Of a DNA stretch of 64,000 nt, positions 35,324-48,556 are shown piece by piece (position 1 is the first letter of the stretch; every line of letters starts with the position of its first letter). Source of the stretch: Costus lasius (Eukaryota; Streptophyta; Magnoliopsida; Zingiberales; Costaceae); contig CM050450.1 of NCBI GenBank assembly GCA_027563935.2, positions 30,305,439 through 30,369,438 of the forward strand, given 5' to 3'. The notes beneath the pieces were generated by a model. It was not told the DNA's origin and did no database searches. It saw only the letters and a program-made list of their open reading frames with translations. Made by a program: the position numbers and the translations under genes.

Positions 35324-35338
35324 ATATCATTTCCAATG
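35303..35338. other. Rearrangement junction with a templated 21-base repeat
   Basis: ATATCATTTCCAATG occurs twice, at 35303-35317 and 35324-35338. The first is native B4 sequence. After the second the sequence switches to B3 pol on the other strand, sharing AATG at the crossover. This is the pattern left by end joining with templated filler DNA. Confidence 0.75.
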
Positions 35339-37226
35339 TATCTTTGTCGGTTACCCTAAGGAAACTAAGGGTTATTATTTCTTCGATCCCAAAGAGAACA
35401 AGGTTTTTGTTGCTCGGACGGCCATATTTCTTGAGAAGGAGTTTCTTCTGCAAGAGGCCAGTGGGAGAGAAATAAAGCTGGATGAGAATCCAGAAGAAGG
35501 ACAAAGTGCTCAAGCACAATTGGGTGAGCCTGAGCCGGTTGAACAGATTATTGAACAACCTGAGGCTCAGATATCACGGGAACCGCGTAGATCGGGAAGG
35601 ATCCGTCGACAGCCTGAGCGTTATGACGGAGTCTACATCATTGATCATGATGAACCCCTCACTTATGCGGATGCGGTCAGTGGACCGGAGTCAGCAAGAT
35701 GGCTTGAAGCTATGCGAGCCGAGATGGACTCCATGTCAGATAACCAAGTCTGGGATTTGGTTGATCCGCCTCCGGGAGTTATCCCTATAGGCTGTAAATG
35801 GATCTTCAAGAAGAAGATTGACATGGATGGTAACGTGGTTACCTATAAAGGCAGGCTAGTTGCGAAAGGTTTCAAACAAATCTACGGGATAGATTATGAT
35901 GAAACTTTCTCACCAGTAGCTATGTTTAAGTCTATTCGGATTCTTTTCGCGATAGCTGCATATTACGATTATGAGATCTGGCAAATGGATGTGAAGACAG
36001 CTTTCCTTAATGGAAGTCTGGATGAGGATGTGTATATGACACAACCAGAAGGTTTCACTAATCCATCAGATCGTCATAAAATATGCAAATTAAAGAAGTC
36101 TATTTATGGACTTAAACAAGCATCAAGAAGCTGGAATATTCGTTTTGATGAATCAATCTCTGAGTTTGGTTTCATCAAGAACGAGGATGACCCGTGTGTA
36201 TATAAGAGGTTTAGTGGGAGCGTAATTACCTTCCTAGTCCTCTACGTCGATGACATCTTGATCATTGGAAATGACATTCCTGAAATGCATGCGGTTAAGG
36301 CATGGTTAAGGAAATGTTTCCAGATGAAAGATCTTGGAGAAGCAGCCTATGTGTTAGGTGTGAAGATCTACAGGGATAGATCTAAGAGGCTTCTCGGGCT
36401 GTGCCAGAGTACTTACATCGATAAAGTCCTGGAGAGATTTCATTTAGAAAATTCTAAAAGAGGATATCTTCCAGTCAGACATGGTCTGAATCTTTCGAAG
36501 AGTCAGTGTCCACAAACACAGACTGAGAAGGATGAAATGGACAATACGCCTTATGCTTCGGCTATTGGGTCCATTATGTATGCGATGTTGTGTACTCGCC
36601 CAGACGTCGCTTACGGGTTAAGCGTGACCAGTCGGTTCCAAAGTAATCCAGGTCAGGCACACTGGATTGCGGTCAAGAACATTTTAAAATATCTGCGGAG
36701 GACCAAAGATATGTTCTTGATATATGGTGGTCAGGAAGAACTCAGTATTGAAGGATATACTGACGCTTCGTTCCAGTCGGACCAGGATGATTTCCGATCG
36801 CAATCAGGCTATGTTTTTAGCTTGAATGGAGGAGCAGTGGTGTGGAAGAGTTTCAAACAGTCAACTGTTGCTGATTCCACAACAGAAGCCGAGTATGTTG
36901 CAGCCTCGGAAGCATCCAAGGAGGCAGTATGGATTCGTAAGTTCGTGAGATAACTTGGTGTTGTTCCTTTGAGTGCAGATCCTTTGGTTATCTTCTGTGA
37001 TAACACTGGAGCAATCGCACAGGCAAAGGAACCACGGTCGCACCAGAAGTCCAAGCACATACAGAGACGGTTTCATTTGATCCGGGAGATCATTGATCGT
37101 GGCGAGATCAAAGTCTGCAAGGTACATACAGATGACAATCTGGCAGACCCGCTTACCAAGCCTCTGGCGCAGCAGAAGCATGAGAAGCACTGTAATAATA
37201 TGGGTTTGAGATTTCTCAACCATTAG
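35337..37226 (+). pseudogene. pol fragment of B3: end of integrase, reverse transcriptase, RNase H
   Basis: It enters in frame at the CIFVGYPKETKGYY segment at the integrase end, then runs through the Ser/Pro/Glu-rich linker, IWQMDVKTAFLNG, YVDD and the RNase H motifs. One nonsense codon at 36951-36953 (TAA for the Glu of VRELGVVP) splits RNase H; 36969-37226 continues to the normal stop. Everything upstream of integrase's end is missing. Confidence 0.9.
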
Positions 37227-37246
37227 ATTAAGTGCAAGTGGGAGAT

Positions 37247-38918
37247 TGTTGGGGTATGCCCTTAAGCCTAATGTTTGAGGCCTTGGGATTGTATCAGTAT
37301 CATGTAATAAACTCTTATGTTTATAAAGGCATGGTTGTTATTCAGGTTGTTACCTTGTCTGCTGTAATAAGTGTACTTCTGAATAATGTCTCAAAGCTGT
37401 TCAGCTAGGCTGACATGCAGTAAAGTCCTTAGTCGAGATATCTTGGTGAACATGAGACAGCCTTGATATGATTGAGACTAATATGTGTTCTAATCTTATA
37501 GGATGCTTCGAGCATGGAATAAGATGTAGACTCATGGGTACATTGGATGTACTGGACAGACCCTACTAGGATATTCAGTTGCTTGTCACAATGTGAATAA
37601 TCCTTGATTGCAACAAGTGGCACATTTCCTCTGACTTGAGATCACTTGTGTTTTCTAAATGATGATTGTCATTGTTTTGAGGTAGTTCAATATCATTTGA
37701 AACATAATGATTATAGACTATCTTGGATGGTGAGCTTGAATCAGGTTAGGGCACTAATGATAGATAAAGGATTGCCGTCTCCTTGTTTAAGGAGTGTGAT
37801 GTTCTAAAGGGGCCCCCTTGGATGAGATGATTGAGAAAAGAGTATGGCCATACCCAGGTGACAGTGTTCATCTGTTCTAATCATGCTCGTCATATTGGAG
37901 TTACAAGCTTGACACGCTTGTCCAATAAGAACATCCAGTGGCAAAGTAAATATGCATGCCTAGTGAGTTGATTCACACTTGTGCTGTTTTTGGGTGTAGT
38001 CTTGGAAGACTCTTTTCTTTATATCGGGAGACAGTGATGTGTTGCTAGATACCCCTCACTGATCGTGATGACGTGAGTTATCGTTACCGACATTTAAAGG
38101 AAACCCTCAGGGTCGCACAATTTGATGATATGGCTTACTTAAGTCAGATCGTGTGGACTGAATTGTTTAAGTTCAGTTTAAAGGGATTTGATCTCTGATT
38201 GTAAGTGAGATCTGGTCTGATCATGTTTGATTGATTAGGGCTTGAGATCGGTAAGCTTCGATCGAGAGAATAGATGCTAGATCGGTGAGATCAGAAGCAT
38301 CAAGGGATCAACGGTTAGATCTGGAGCCTTAGGGTTTATTTGAGATCTAGACTTGATTGCTTGGCTTGATTGGTTCTTAAACCGAACCAAATTGAACCAG
38401 CTCATGAAATGAGCGCATGGTTCAAGGCGTGGCGACATGTTCACTTGGCGTGAACATTGGAGCGATGAGTGGTTGCTATTTTTAGTAACCATGATCTCCA
38501 CTTGGAGATGGCTTACGTTCGAATAGAGGGTTCTCTATTCTCGTCACTAAAACTCATTCCTCTTGACACTTTTGGTGTGCGGCGACAACTTGAAGCATAG
38601 AGGAAGATTCGGCCAAGAGAGATCGACATCTCCATCCCTTTCCTTTCGATCAAAGACATCTTGGACGATCCTTGCTAGCACAAGGGACGACAAGAAGCAA
38701 GCCGTCGCTCATCTTGTGTGTGACGATTTGGAGGAGACCTTCGTTGTTCTCTTGCTTCCAAGGCGCCATCTTGAAATGGCTATGGTATGAATCGCATCTT
38801 CTCTATTCATGTTATGAAAGTTGATCATATAATGCATGCTCTTCGACCCTTGAATCCGCTGCCTATCATGTTGCGCCACTTTAGGGTTTCGCACCCCTCA
38901 TGAAAGGGGTTCCCTGCA
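37247..38918 (+). repeat. 3' LTR of B3 (1,672 bp)
   Basis: It starts TGTTGGGG after the polypurine tract and ends CCCTGCA. It is followed by TTGAT (38919-38923), the target duplication. By eye about five single-base differences separate it from the 5' LTR. Confidence 0.93.
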
Positions 38919-38923
38919 TTGAT

Positions 38924-40401
38924 TACCCACAAGAGGGGGCGACTAGGGTCACATTTATAGGGCAAGAGGCGGTTAGGGTAATGGCTAGGATCATTACAAG
39001 TGTAGGGCTAGGATGAGGAGGTTTGAGACAAGGAAAGTCTCCAAGACATTTTCATAATTCTCATTCAACCTTTCCTTTTTGTGCCCCACGCCTTTCCTTG
39101 TGCGCCAAGGCCTTTCCTTGCGCCTCAAGCATTGCCATAGAGGCATGCATTCCATCCTAGGAAGAGAGGGGAGGCGCCCTTTACTTCCATAATGAAGCAA
39201 AGGCGCCAACATGACCCCATTATGCCCCTAGACGCTTAATGGTTCATGTTTCTCCCCATTATACCCTTTTAGCCTCTCATCTCTTCATGAGAACTTGTCA
39301 TTGGGCCTCATTGGATAATGAGCTAGCCCAAACTTCATTACATGGGTTGATTAAGCAATTGGATCCAATCCAATGCAACCCTAATCCAAATGTGACCAAC
39401 CATGGTCAAATACGGGTCAACCTGCCAAAAATGAAGTTTGGCTCCAATAACATTCTTCCATCTCATCAGGCCCATTGGCGCTGATGAAATCTCCCAATTA
39501 GATCCGAGTTATCCAATAACTCGACCATAAGGCTTCCCGATCAATACGAGAACTCAAGTATCAAGGTGTGCGACCCTGTAGGTTCCTCTAACGCTGGCAG
39601 TGCTGACCAAAGGTCATCACAAGCAGTGAGTGGCACCTAGCAGTGCATCGCTGCTACCCAGGTCATTGGAATGGATATCGACATCGACATCCCCATCATC
39701 GCAACTAGGTACAGATGCATTACAGTCTCTTTGCCGAACTGATATCCAATTGGACAAGTGTGTCACCACTTGTTTTCATCCAATCACATGGCTATGACTA
39801 AAACAGGTTCTCACCTGGGTATGGCCATACACTCTCAGTCATAGAACCATAAAGGAGCTCCATGGATATCATACTTCCCTAGGGAAGGGGCAAATCCTAT
39901 GTCTGTCCATTGATCTTCTCATATGGGTCGCGACATGCTCAATAACAACCGTTATGACCTCCCAGCTACGGAAAGGTGTTAGGTTGTATCAAAGCAAGTC
40001 CCTAACCATATAGAATGATCAATGACCTCAAGTCAAGGGATCAATGCATCTCCTGTCACTTATGAGGATAACTCATGACACCAAGTCATAGCCTCATAGC
40101 GGGTCTATCTAGTATATCCTCCAATAATATACCCATGTGTCTGTGTTAGCATCACGTGCCTAACCAGCCCACATACCAGTCTCTCAAGTACCAGAGCTGT
40201 CCCATATCCACTCAGGTACATCGATTGGGAACAATTATTTGAGCACAGATCCAATCTGTCTCCAGGGACATTATCATGTAAGTACACAATCACAGGTGTA
40301 GTCAAACAATGATAACGACAATGCCAGAATGATATATAAATATCAATGTCAAGTAGTACATAAGTTGACCAAAACTAGGTCCTAGGGCATATACACCAAC
40401 A
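38924..40401 (-). repeat. 5' LTR of A2, 5' part
   Basis: It continues the A2 LTR after B3 and its target duplication. On the minus strand it starts TGTTGGTGTATATGCCC at 40401. CTTGT (40402-40406) follows and matches 14421-14425. Confidence 0.92.
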
Positions 40402-40406
40402 CTTGT

Positions 40407-40903
40407 GAGACTAGTATGTGGGCTGGTTAGGCACGTTGTGCTAACGCAGACACATGGGTATATCATTGGAGGATATACTGGATAGACCCGCTGTGAGGTT
40501 ATGACTTGGTGTCATGAGTTATCCTCACAAGTAACAGGAGATGCATTGATCCCTTGACTTGAGGTCATTGATCATTCTATATGGTTAGGGACTTGCTTTG
40601 ATACAACCTAACACCTCGCCATAGTTGGGAGGTCATAACGGTGTTCATTGAGCATGTCACGACCCATATGAGAAGGTCAATGGACAGACATAGGATTTGC
40701 CCCTTCCTTAGGGAAGTATGATATCCATGGAGCTCCTCTATGGTTCTATGACTGAGAGTGTATGGCCATACCCAGGTGAGAACCTGTTTTAGTCATAGCC
40801 ATGTGATTGGGTGAAAACAAGTGGTGACACACTTGTCCAATCGGATATCTGTTCGGCAAAGAGACTGTAATGCATCTGTACCTAGTTGCGATGATGGGGA
40901 TGT
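40407..40903 (+). repeat. Shared A1/A5 LTR, piece 2 of 3
   Basis: It continues the plus-strand LTR broken at 14425 and is broken again by element C. GATGT (40899-40903) is repeated at 52966-52970. It contains the TATGGCCATACCCAGGTGA and CTTGTCCAAT blocks. Confidence 0.9.
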
Positions 40904-42478
40904 TGTAAGATCCAAGGATCTTAAGTCCTGGTAAGCATTATTTTTGATTTAAATAAAATTATTGACTGTGTTATTATTCCTGTGTATTGATTATTAATTT
41001 ATGATAAATTAATTAGAGATTTTGGTTGATGAATTATAGTTAATTAAATTAGAGATTTTTGGGATATTAATGTTAATTAATTAACTAGCTCATTGGATGC
41101 TAATTTTCAGTTAATTAATTAGAGTTTATTGCTTGTTAATTTAAGTTAATTAATTGTTAATTAATTGGAGTTATTGGACGTTAATCCTTATTGGATATTA
41201 ATTAAACCCTTATTGGATTTTCATTAAGAGAATGGTTAGTTAATGGTTAAATTAATTAGTATTATGGGTTATTGGGTTTGCGCTAATTGGGTTTAAAATT
41301 CAAATTATTGGTTAAATGGATTAAACCCTATTTGAATTAATGGGTTAATGGGTTTAAAATTTAAAAACCCAAAGTTTAAGTGGTAATTTCGGTTAGGGTA
41401 GAGTTTGTGGCGAAATTTTGGCTTGGAGGAAATCTTGGGCGACGGCTTGAAGGCTTGGGGCGATTTTTTAAAGAACTTAGGCGATTCTTGAGGGCTTGGA
41501 GGAATTTTCCTTTCTTCCTCTTCCTTCTCCCTTTGGCCGGCGTCTTGGTGTTGGTGGCGTTCCTCTTCCCTTGGTGGCAACATTGGTGGAATTTCAAAGC
41601 TTTAGGCGAGTTTGTGGGGAGATTTTAACCCAAGTGTTCACGGTTAAGAGGTGAGTGGTGTGTCTTTTCGATTTCTAGCAATTTGGTTGTATTAATTGAT
41701 GCATTAGATTGATTGGAAAGTTTTACCATGCTAAAAACCAAATTTAAGCTATTTATTTATGAAAACCGAAACTTGATATTAATATTGATATTTGTAGTTA
41801 ACATGTTTACATGTGAATTGAATCTTGATATTTCTCCATGAAAACATAGTTTAGGGTATTTTCATGAAAACCGAATTTAGGGTATGTCTCCATGAAAACC
41901 GAAATTAGGGTATTTCTTATATGGAGTTTAGGAAGCATTAAATCATTGATCTTGAGTATGAAATTCATGTTAACTAAGGTTTAAAATTTAGTAGATAATA
42001 TGTTATGTTAACCGTGGGTTACATGTGTGAATTGTAAAGCAAATTGATGAATACATGCTTTAAGTTTATGTTTAAATTTTATATTGATTTTATGGATACT
42101 TGATAAATGCTTATAATATTATAAAACTCATGTTTATTTATCTAAGACCATGTATTCATGTTTGAGAACATTGGGTGATAACATAGCAAGGTTACACTGA
42201 ACTGACCAGCCTGAAACTTAAGGACTACACTATGTTATGTGATTTTTAAATAATATGTGATTTGTGATTTTTGGAATGTTAAGTGATCTTTGAATATGTG
42301 AATATTATGTGGTTATGTGAATTTCGAAAATTATGTTGATATGGGATTTTCGAATATTATCTGTTGTGATCATGTGTTGGTTAGGGCTAAGGCTAAGTGT
42401 AGCTGTGTACTCAAGGGGATGGTCAATATGTGATATGTTAAGGGTTTGAATTTTCAGCCCTGTATTGTGATATGTGAA

Positions 42479-42558
42479 GGGGGTTGATGCTCAGCCTACC
42501 TGTTATGATTATTGTGATGGGGGTTGATGTTCAGCCTGCCCGATATGATTATTGTGAT
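42479..42558. repeat. Two 40-bp tandem units in C
   Basis: The units start at 42479 and 42519, each containing GGGGTTGATG and TATGATTATTGTGATG. They differ at a few bases. Confidence 0.75.
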
Positions 42559-42654
42559 GACTATCCTAGAGTCTAGTTGACACTTAGAAGTCCACCGTTG
42601 TGAAATAAGATATAAGATGTGTCTGTTGTCCAGTAGGAACCTTTTGGGAGAACG

Positions 42655-42890
42655 GGTTTTGACGCAAAGTGCCATGTCTTGGTCGGACAGGGGCCACCTC
42701 TTGATGTCATCACTCTCTTTTTGTGATATGGGGTGTCGTAGAGCAAAGTGCCACGTCGTGACCCGGCGGGGGCCACCTCTTGAATCTACACACAATCCAT
42801 CGATGTGTTATGGGGTGTTTTAGAGCAAAGTGCCACGTCGTGACCTGGCGGGGGCCACCTCTTGATTCTACTCACTCTCCATGTTAATAT
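42655..42890. repeat. Three tandem units of about 81 bp in C
   Basis: Each unit contains GCAAAGTGCCA followed by GGGGCCACCTCTTGA. The second and third are close to identical and the first is diverged. Confidence 0.75.
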
Positions 42891-42924
42891 GTTGCATGAA
42901 ATTTTGCAGTCTCCCAGTGCTTAG

Positions 42925-44651
42925 TGTTGTGTCCCCTTCAAGGGGGAGCGCAAGCGGATAAAACCCCTTTCAAGAGGGGGGCGAAACCCTATGGATGGCG
43001 CATCTTTGGTTTTAAGCGGAAGCAAGGGTTTCAAGGGATCGGCATGCATGATGTATGATCAACTAAAACGAAATGATTGCAATCATGAAGCAAGAATCAT
43101 ACCATGGCCATTAGATTGGACTCGGCTTGGAAGCAAGAAAACGATAGGGTTCTCCTCCAAAGTGTGCCACACACAAGATGAAGTTGGCCTACTCCTTGTC
43201 GTCCTTTGTGCTAGCAAAGGGCTTCAAAGGTCCTTGATCGAATGAAGGAGAGTTTGGTGTCTTCTTGGCTTTCCGAAAATCCTTCTTGCTCTCGGCGATG
43301 AGATACACTCCCAAGCTCTCTTCGCATGCAAGAAGCCTTGAAGGATCTCCACGTTTTCCTTGGTCTCAAGGCGTTTTGGCGTTGAGGCTTCCCAATAAGG
43401 TAAGTCTTCACTCCATACGTTCACACTTAGTGAACTACACAAAACGCCCATCAGATTGAACCATGCGTTCACCAAAAGGAACCGGTTCAATTGACTTTGG
43501 TTCAATGACCAAATCAAAACAAGACCAAACCAAATCAGCCCAAGAATTGGTCCAGACCAAAATAAACCCTAAGGTTCAAAATCTGACCGTTCATCTTTTG
43601 ATGCCCTTGATCTCATCGATCTAGCATCCACACTCTCGATCGAAGCTTACCGATCTCAAGCCCTAATCAATCAAACATGATCAGACTGGATCTCACTTAC
43701 AATCAGAGTTTAAACTCCTTTAAACTGAATCAAAACAATCCAGTCCACACGATCTGACTCAAGTAAGCCATATCACCAAATTGTGCGACCCTAAGGGTTT
43801 CCTTTAAATGTCGGTAACGACAACTTACGTTATCACGATCAGTGAGGGGTATCTAGCAACACATCACTGTCTCCCGATATAAAGGAAAGAGTCTTCCAAG
43901 ACTACTCCCAAATAACAGCACAAGTGTGAATCTTCTTCACAAGGCATACATGTTTCCTTTGCCACTGGATGTTCTTATTGGACAAGCACGTCAAGCCTGT
44001 AACTCCAATACGATGAGCATGATTAGATCAGATGATCACTGTCATCTGGGTATGGCCATACACTTTCTCAATCATCTCATATAGGGGGGCCCTAGAACAT
44101 CACACTCCTTAAACAAGGAGACGGCAATCCTGTATCTATCACTAGTGTCCTAACCTGACTCTTGATCATCATCCAAGATAGTCTATAATCATTATATTTC
44201 AGATGATATTGAACTACCTCAAAACAATGACATTCATCATTTAGAAACACAAGTGATCTCAAGTCAAAGGACATGTGCCACTTGTAGCATACAAGGATTA
44301 TTCACATTGTGACAAGCAACCGAATATCCCAGTAGGGTCTGTCCAGTACATCCAATGTACCCATGAGTCTACATCTTATTCCATGCTCGAAGCATCCTAC
44401 AAGATTAGAACTCATATTAGTCTCAATCATATCAGGGCTGTCTCAAGTTCACCAAGATATCTCGACTAAGGACATTACTGCATGTCAGCCTAGCTGAACA
44501 GCTTTGAGACATTAATCAGAAGTACACTTATTACAGCAGACAAGGTAACAATCTGAATAACAACCATGCCTTAATAAACTTAAGAGTTTATTACATGATA
44601 CTGTTACAATCCCAAGGCCTCAAACATTAGCCTTAAGGGCATACTCCAACA
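42925..44651 (-). repeat. 3' LTR of B5 (1,727 bp)
   Basis: On the minus strand it starts TGTTGGAGTATGCCC at 44651 and ends GGGGACACAACA at 42925. Two C4/G4 hairpins lie near its end, at 42933-42946 and 42964-42979. Confidence 0.95.
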
Positions 44652-44671
44652 ATCTCCCACTTGCACTTAAT

Positions 44672-47600
44672 CTAATGGTTGAGAAACCTCAAACCCATAT
44701 TATTACAGTGCTTCTCATGCTTCTGCTGCGCCAGAGGCTTGGTAAGCGGGTCTGCCAGATTGTCATCTGTATGAACCTTGCAGATTTTGATCTCGCCTCG
44801 ATCAATGATCTCCCGAATCAAGTGAAACCGTCTCTGTATGTGCTTGGACTTCTGGTGCGACCGTGGTTCCTTTGCTTGTGCGATGGCTCCAGTGTTATCA
44901 CAGAAGATAACCAAAGGATCTGCACTCGAAGGAACGACACCAAGTTCTCTCACGAACTTACGAATCCACACTGCCTCCTTGGATGCTTCCGAGGCTGCAA
45001 CATACTCGGCTTCTGTTGTGGAATCAGCAACAGTTGACTGTTTGAAACTTTTCCACACCACTGCTCCACCATTCAAGCTAAAAACATAGCCTGATTGCGA
45101 TCGGAAATCATCCTGGTCCGACTGGAACGAAGCGTCAGTATATCCTTCAATACTGAGTTCTTCCTGACCACCATATATCAAGAACATATCTTTGGTCCTC
45201 CGCAGATATTTTAAAATGTTCTTGACCGCAATCCAGTGCGCCATACCTGGATTACTTTGGAACCGACTGGTCACGCTTAACCCGTAAGCGACGTCTGGGC
45301 GAGTACACAACATCGCATACATAATGGACCCAATAGCCGAAGCATAAGGCGTATTGTCCATTTCATCTTTCTCAGTCTGTGTTTGTGGACACTGACTCTT
45401 CGAAAGATTCAGACCATGTCTGACTGGAAGATATCCTCTTTTAGAATTCTCTAAATGGAATCTCTCCAGGACTTTATCGATGTAAGTACTCTGGCACAGC
45501 CCGAGAAGCCTCTTAGATCTATCCCTGTAGATCTTCACACCTAACACATAGGCTGCTTCTCCTAGATCTTTCATCTGGAAACATTTTCCTAACCATGCTT
45601 TAATAGCATGCAGTTCAGGAATATCATTTCCAATGATTAAGATATCATCGACGTAGAGGACTAGGAAAGTAATCACGCTCCTACTAAACCTCTTATATAC
45701 ACACGGGTCATCTTCGTTCTTGATGAAACCAAACTCAGAGATTGATTCATCAAAACGAATATTCCAGCTTCTAGATGCTTGTTTCAGTCCATAAATGGAC
45801 TTCTTTAATTTGCATATTTTATGACGATCTGATGGATTAGTGAAACCCTCAGGTTGTGTCATATACACATCCTCGTCCAGATTTCCATTAAGGAAAGCTG
45901 TCTTCACATCCATCTGCAAGATCTCATAATCGTAATATGCAGCTATCGCGAAAAAAATCCGAATAGACTTAAACATGGCTACAGGTGAGAAAGTTTCATC
46001 ATAATCTATCCCGTAGATTTGTTTGAAACCTTTCGCAACTAGCCTGCCTTTATAGGTAACCACGTTACCATCCATGTCAATCTTCTTCTTGAAGATCCAT
46101 TTACAGCCTATAGGGATTACTCCCGGAGGCGGATCAACCAAATCCCAGACTTGGTTATCTGACATGGAGTCCATCTCGGCTCGCATAGCATCAAGCCATC
46201 TACCTGACTCCGGTCCACTGACCGCATCCGCATAAGTAAGGGGTTCATCATTATCAATGATGTAGACTCCGTCATAGCGCTCAGGCTGACGATGGATCCT
46301 TCCCGATCTTCGCGGTTCCCGTGATATTTGAGCCTCAGGTTGTTCAATAACCTGATCTACCGGCTCAGGCTCATCCAACTGTGCTTGACTCCTTTGCCCT
46401 TCCTCTGGATTCTCATCCAGCTTTATTTCTCTCCCACTGGCCTCTTGCAGAAGAAACTCCTTCTCAAGAAATATGGCCGTCCGAGCAACAAATACTTTGT
46501 TCTCTTTGGGATCGTAGAAATAATAACCCTTAGTTTCCTTAGGGTAACCGACAAATATACATTTCTCAGATCTGCTCTCCAGTTTCCCAGAGGCGAGCTT
46601 TTTGACATAAGCCTCGCAACCCCAGATCCTGATAAAAGTCAAACTTGGCTGTTTCCCATACCATAACTCATATGGCGTCTTAGAAACTGCCTTGGATGGC
46701 ACTCGGTTTAGTACCTTTGCAGCTGTTTCCAGTGCAAAACCCCAAAAGGAGTAAGGTAGAGTAGCCTGACTCATCATAGAACGAACCATATCAAGTAACG
46801 TTCTATTTCTCCTCTCGGACACACCATTCCATTGCGGTGTTCCTGGCGGAGTGAGCTGTGAGATAATCCCACACTCCTTCAGATAGTCAGTAAATGCATG
46901 ACTTAGGTATTCACCACGTCGATCAGAACGAAGTGCCTTGATATTTCGGCCTAACTGATTTTGTACTTCATTTTTGAACTCTTTGAACTTGTCAAAAGAT
47001 TTACTTTTATGTCTCATTAAATAGACATACCCATACCTACTGAAATCATCAGTAAAGGTAATGAAGTACTGATAGCCACCTCTGGCATGTTTACTAAATG
47101 GCCCACACACATCACTGTGTATAAGGTCAAGTAAACCTGAAGCCCTTTGACCTTTATTAGGAAAAGGTGACTTCGTCATTTTACCCATTAAACAAGCTTT
47201 GCATGTATCAATCTCCTCATAGGAGAATGATCCCAGCAGTCCATGATCATGCAACCGCTTAATGCGCTTCTCGTTAATATGGCCTAAACGACTATGCCAT
47301 AGCAAGGTGCTGTCATCAGCATACTTGGCTTTCTTATTATCAATGTTTTGTATAGAACATTCCATGTCCAACATGAATAACCCATTGTTAATGGAACCAG
47401 TAGCTTACACAATATTATCTAGAGAAAGTATACACTTTGAAATCTTGCATTCAAAGGAAAAACCCTTCCTGACAAGAGCAGGAATGGAGATAATATTCTT
47501 GGTAATACTGGGTACAAAATAACAATTGTTTAATTCTAATACAATGCCAGATGGTAAAGAAATGAAATAGTCTCCTACAGCAACAGCAGCAACCCGTGCC

Positions 47601-47761
47601 CCGTTTCCAACGCGTAGGTCTACCTCATGCTGTCCCACCTGCCTTCTTCTCTTGAGTTCCTGTACATTTGAACAAATGTGAACTCCACATGCAGTGTCCA
47701 ACACCCATGATATAGAAGAAGATGAAACCATGACTTCCGTCACGTAAATACCTGAGCCAGA
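44672..47761 (-). pseudogene. pol of B5: protease, integrase, reverse transcriptase, RNase H, one nonsense codon
   Basis: The protease motif WVLDTACGVHIC is followed by a TAA at 47405-47407 where B4 has a Tyr codon, between protease and integrase. Downstream 900 codons are open. Counting from the Met after the stop, the integrase zinc region is at about 26-61, catalytic residues D88, D151 and E187, YVDD at 574-577 and RNase H over the last 180 residues. SDRRGEY replaces SDRGGEY next to the second Asp, and Leu replaces the Trp of IWQMDVKTAF. Whether these changes are tolerated is unknown. Confidence 0.93.
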
Positions 47762-48556
47762 AGCGATGCTTCCCCTCTTATCTCCTTGGAGCGCTTTACA
47801 GTCCTTTTTCCAGTGACCCAGCTGGCCACAGTGGAAACACCTGTTGTCCTTGGACCGCTTCACCTTCTGTTTCAGAGCCTTACTGTAGTTCTTGACAGGG
47901 GCCTTGCCCTTCTTCCCCTTCTTCTTGTTCCTTGAAGGAACCATCAAGACAGAGGTTGAAGGCTTTCCCTTCAGAGTTTCCTCAGTAGTCAAGAGCATAT
48001 TCAACAGCTCTGCCGGTGTACAATCGATTTTGTTCATATTAAAGTTAATGATGAACGCATCGAAAGAAGGCGGAAGAGACTGCAGAATTATGTCTACAGC
48101 AAGCTCCTGGTTAATGGTATGCCCCAGTTTCTCCAGAGCCTCCTTGTGCCCAATCATCTTGAGCACGTGAGCTCCCACTGGGCTCCCTTCAGCCAGTTTG
48201 CTCTGAAAGAAGAGCTTCGTCAGATTATAGCGTTCTGTCCTCGCCTGTGCAGCATACAGCATCTTGAGGTTCGCTATGATCTCTATAGCCGACATATCCT
48301 CATGCTGACGCTGCAGCGGTGGCGTCATTGACGCTAGCATCAGGCAAGCGACATCAATGCTATCATTGACGTGCTTTTCATAGGCATCACGAACCGCCCT
48401 TGCGGCGTTCGCAGCGGGTTGAGGAGGCACAGCCGTCTCGAGGACATACAGTTTCCTCTCTGCCTTAAGAACGATCTTAAGGTGTCCGAACCAGTCAGAG
48501 AAGTTCGGCCCAGCAAACTTCTCCCTTTCCAGTAGGGATCGCACATTGAAGCTCAT
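47762..48556 (-). CDS. gag of B5 (N-terminal part of the polyprotein), open
   Basis: It starts at the ATG at 48554-48556 and is open to the nonsense codon at 47405, giving 383 residues that cover gag and protease. The Copia gag domain occupies about residues 1-190, a Lys-rich segment 208-236, the CX2CX4HX4C knuckle C240, C243, H248 and C253, and the protease Asp lies in WVLDTAC at 284-290. Gag forms the virus-like particle and binds element RNA. The stop lies after the protease motif, so gag and much of protease could still be made. Confidence 0.9.

Larger units (their letters stand above)
25134..35330 (-). mobile_element. B4 complex: LTR, internal, LTR, partial internal, in tandem
   Basis: The parts are an LTR (25134-26866), a full internal region (26867-32600), a second LTR (32601-34333) and, directly after it, the polypurine tract and last third of pol again (34334 to about 35323). 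The middle LTR thus serves two internal regions. The repeated pol segment encodes 313 residues identical to 26887-27828. The complex ends at a filler-type junction with B3's own pol in the opposite orientation, so no right-hand target duplication exists. Confidence 0.88.
22374..38918 (+). mobile_element. B3: family B Copia element, deleted inside and carrying B4
   Basis: It has two LTRs of exactly 1,672 bp, a primer site, a leader to 25133, then the foreign B4 complex, then pol from 35337, a polypurine tract and the 3' LTR. TTGAT flanks it on both sides. Gag, protease and integrase are missing, apparently lost in the rearrangement that formed the right end of B4. By eye the LTRs differ at about five positions. 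Confidence 0.92.
14426..40401 (-). mobile_element. A2: full-length family A Copia element, split by B3
   Basis: Minus-strand order: 5' LTR (38924-40401 plus 21904-22373), primer site, leader, gag and pol, polypurine tract, 3' LTR (14426-16371). CTTGT flanks it on both sides. Without the nested B3 it would be about 9.4 kb. Its LTRs differ at roughly 35-40 of 1,946 positions by eye, plus one 5-base gap, so it is markedly older than the elements inside it. Confidence 0.92.

Noticed and set aside
41380..41628. 82-codon hydrophobic open frame in element C, which could pass for a membrane peptide
   Set aside because: Low-complexity Phe/Leu/Gly/Arg composition in a solo LTR, with overlapping open frames on the other strand; no support for translation.
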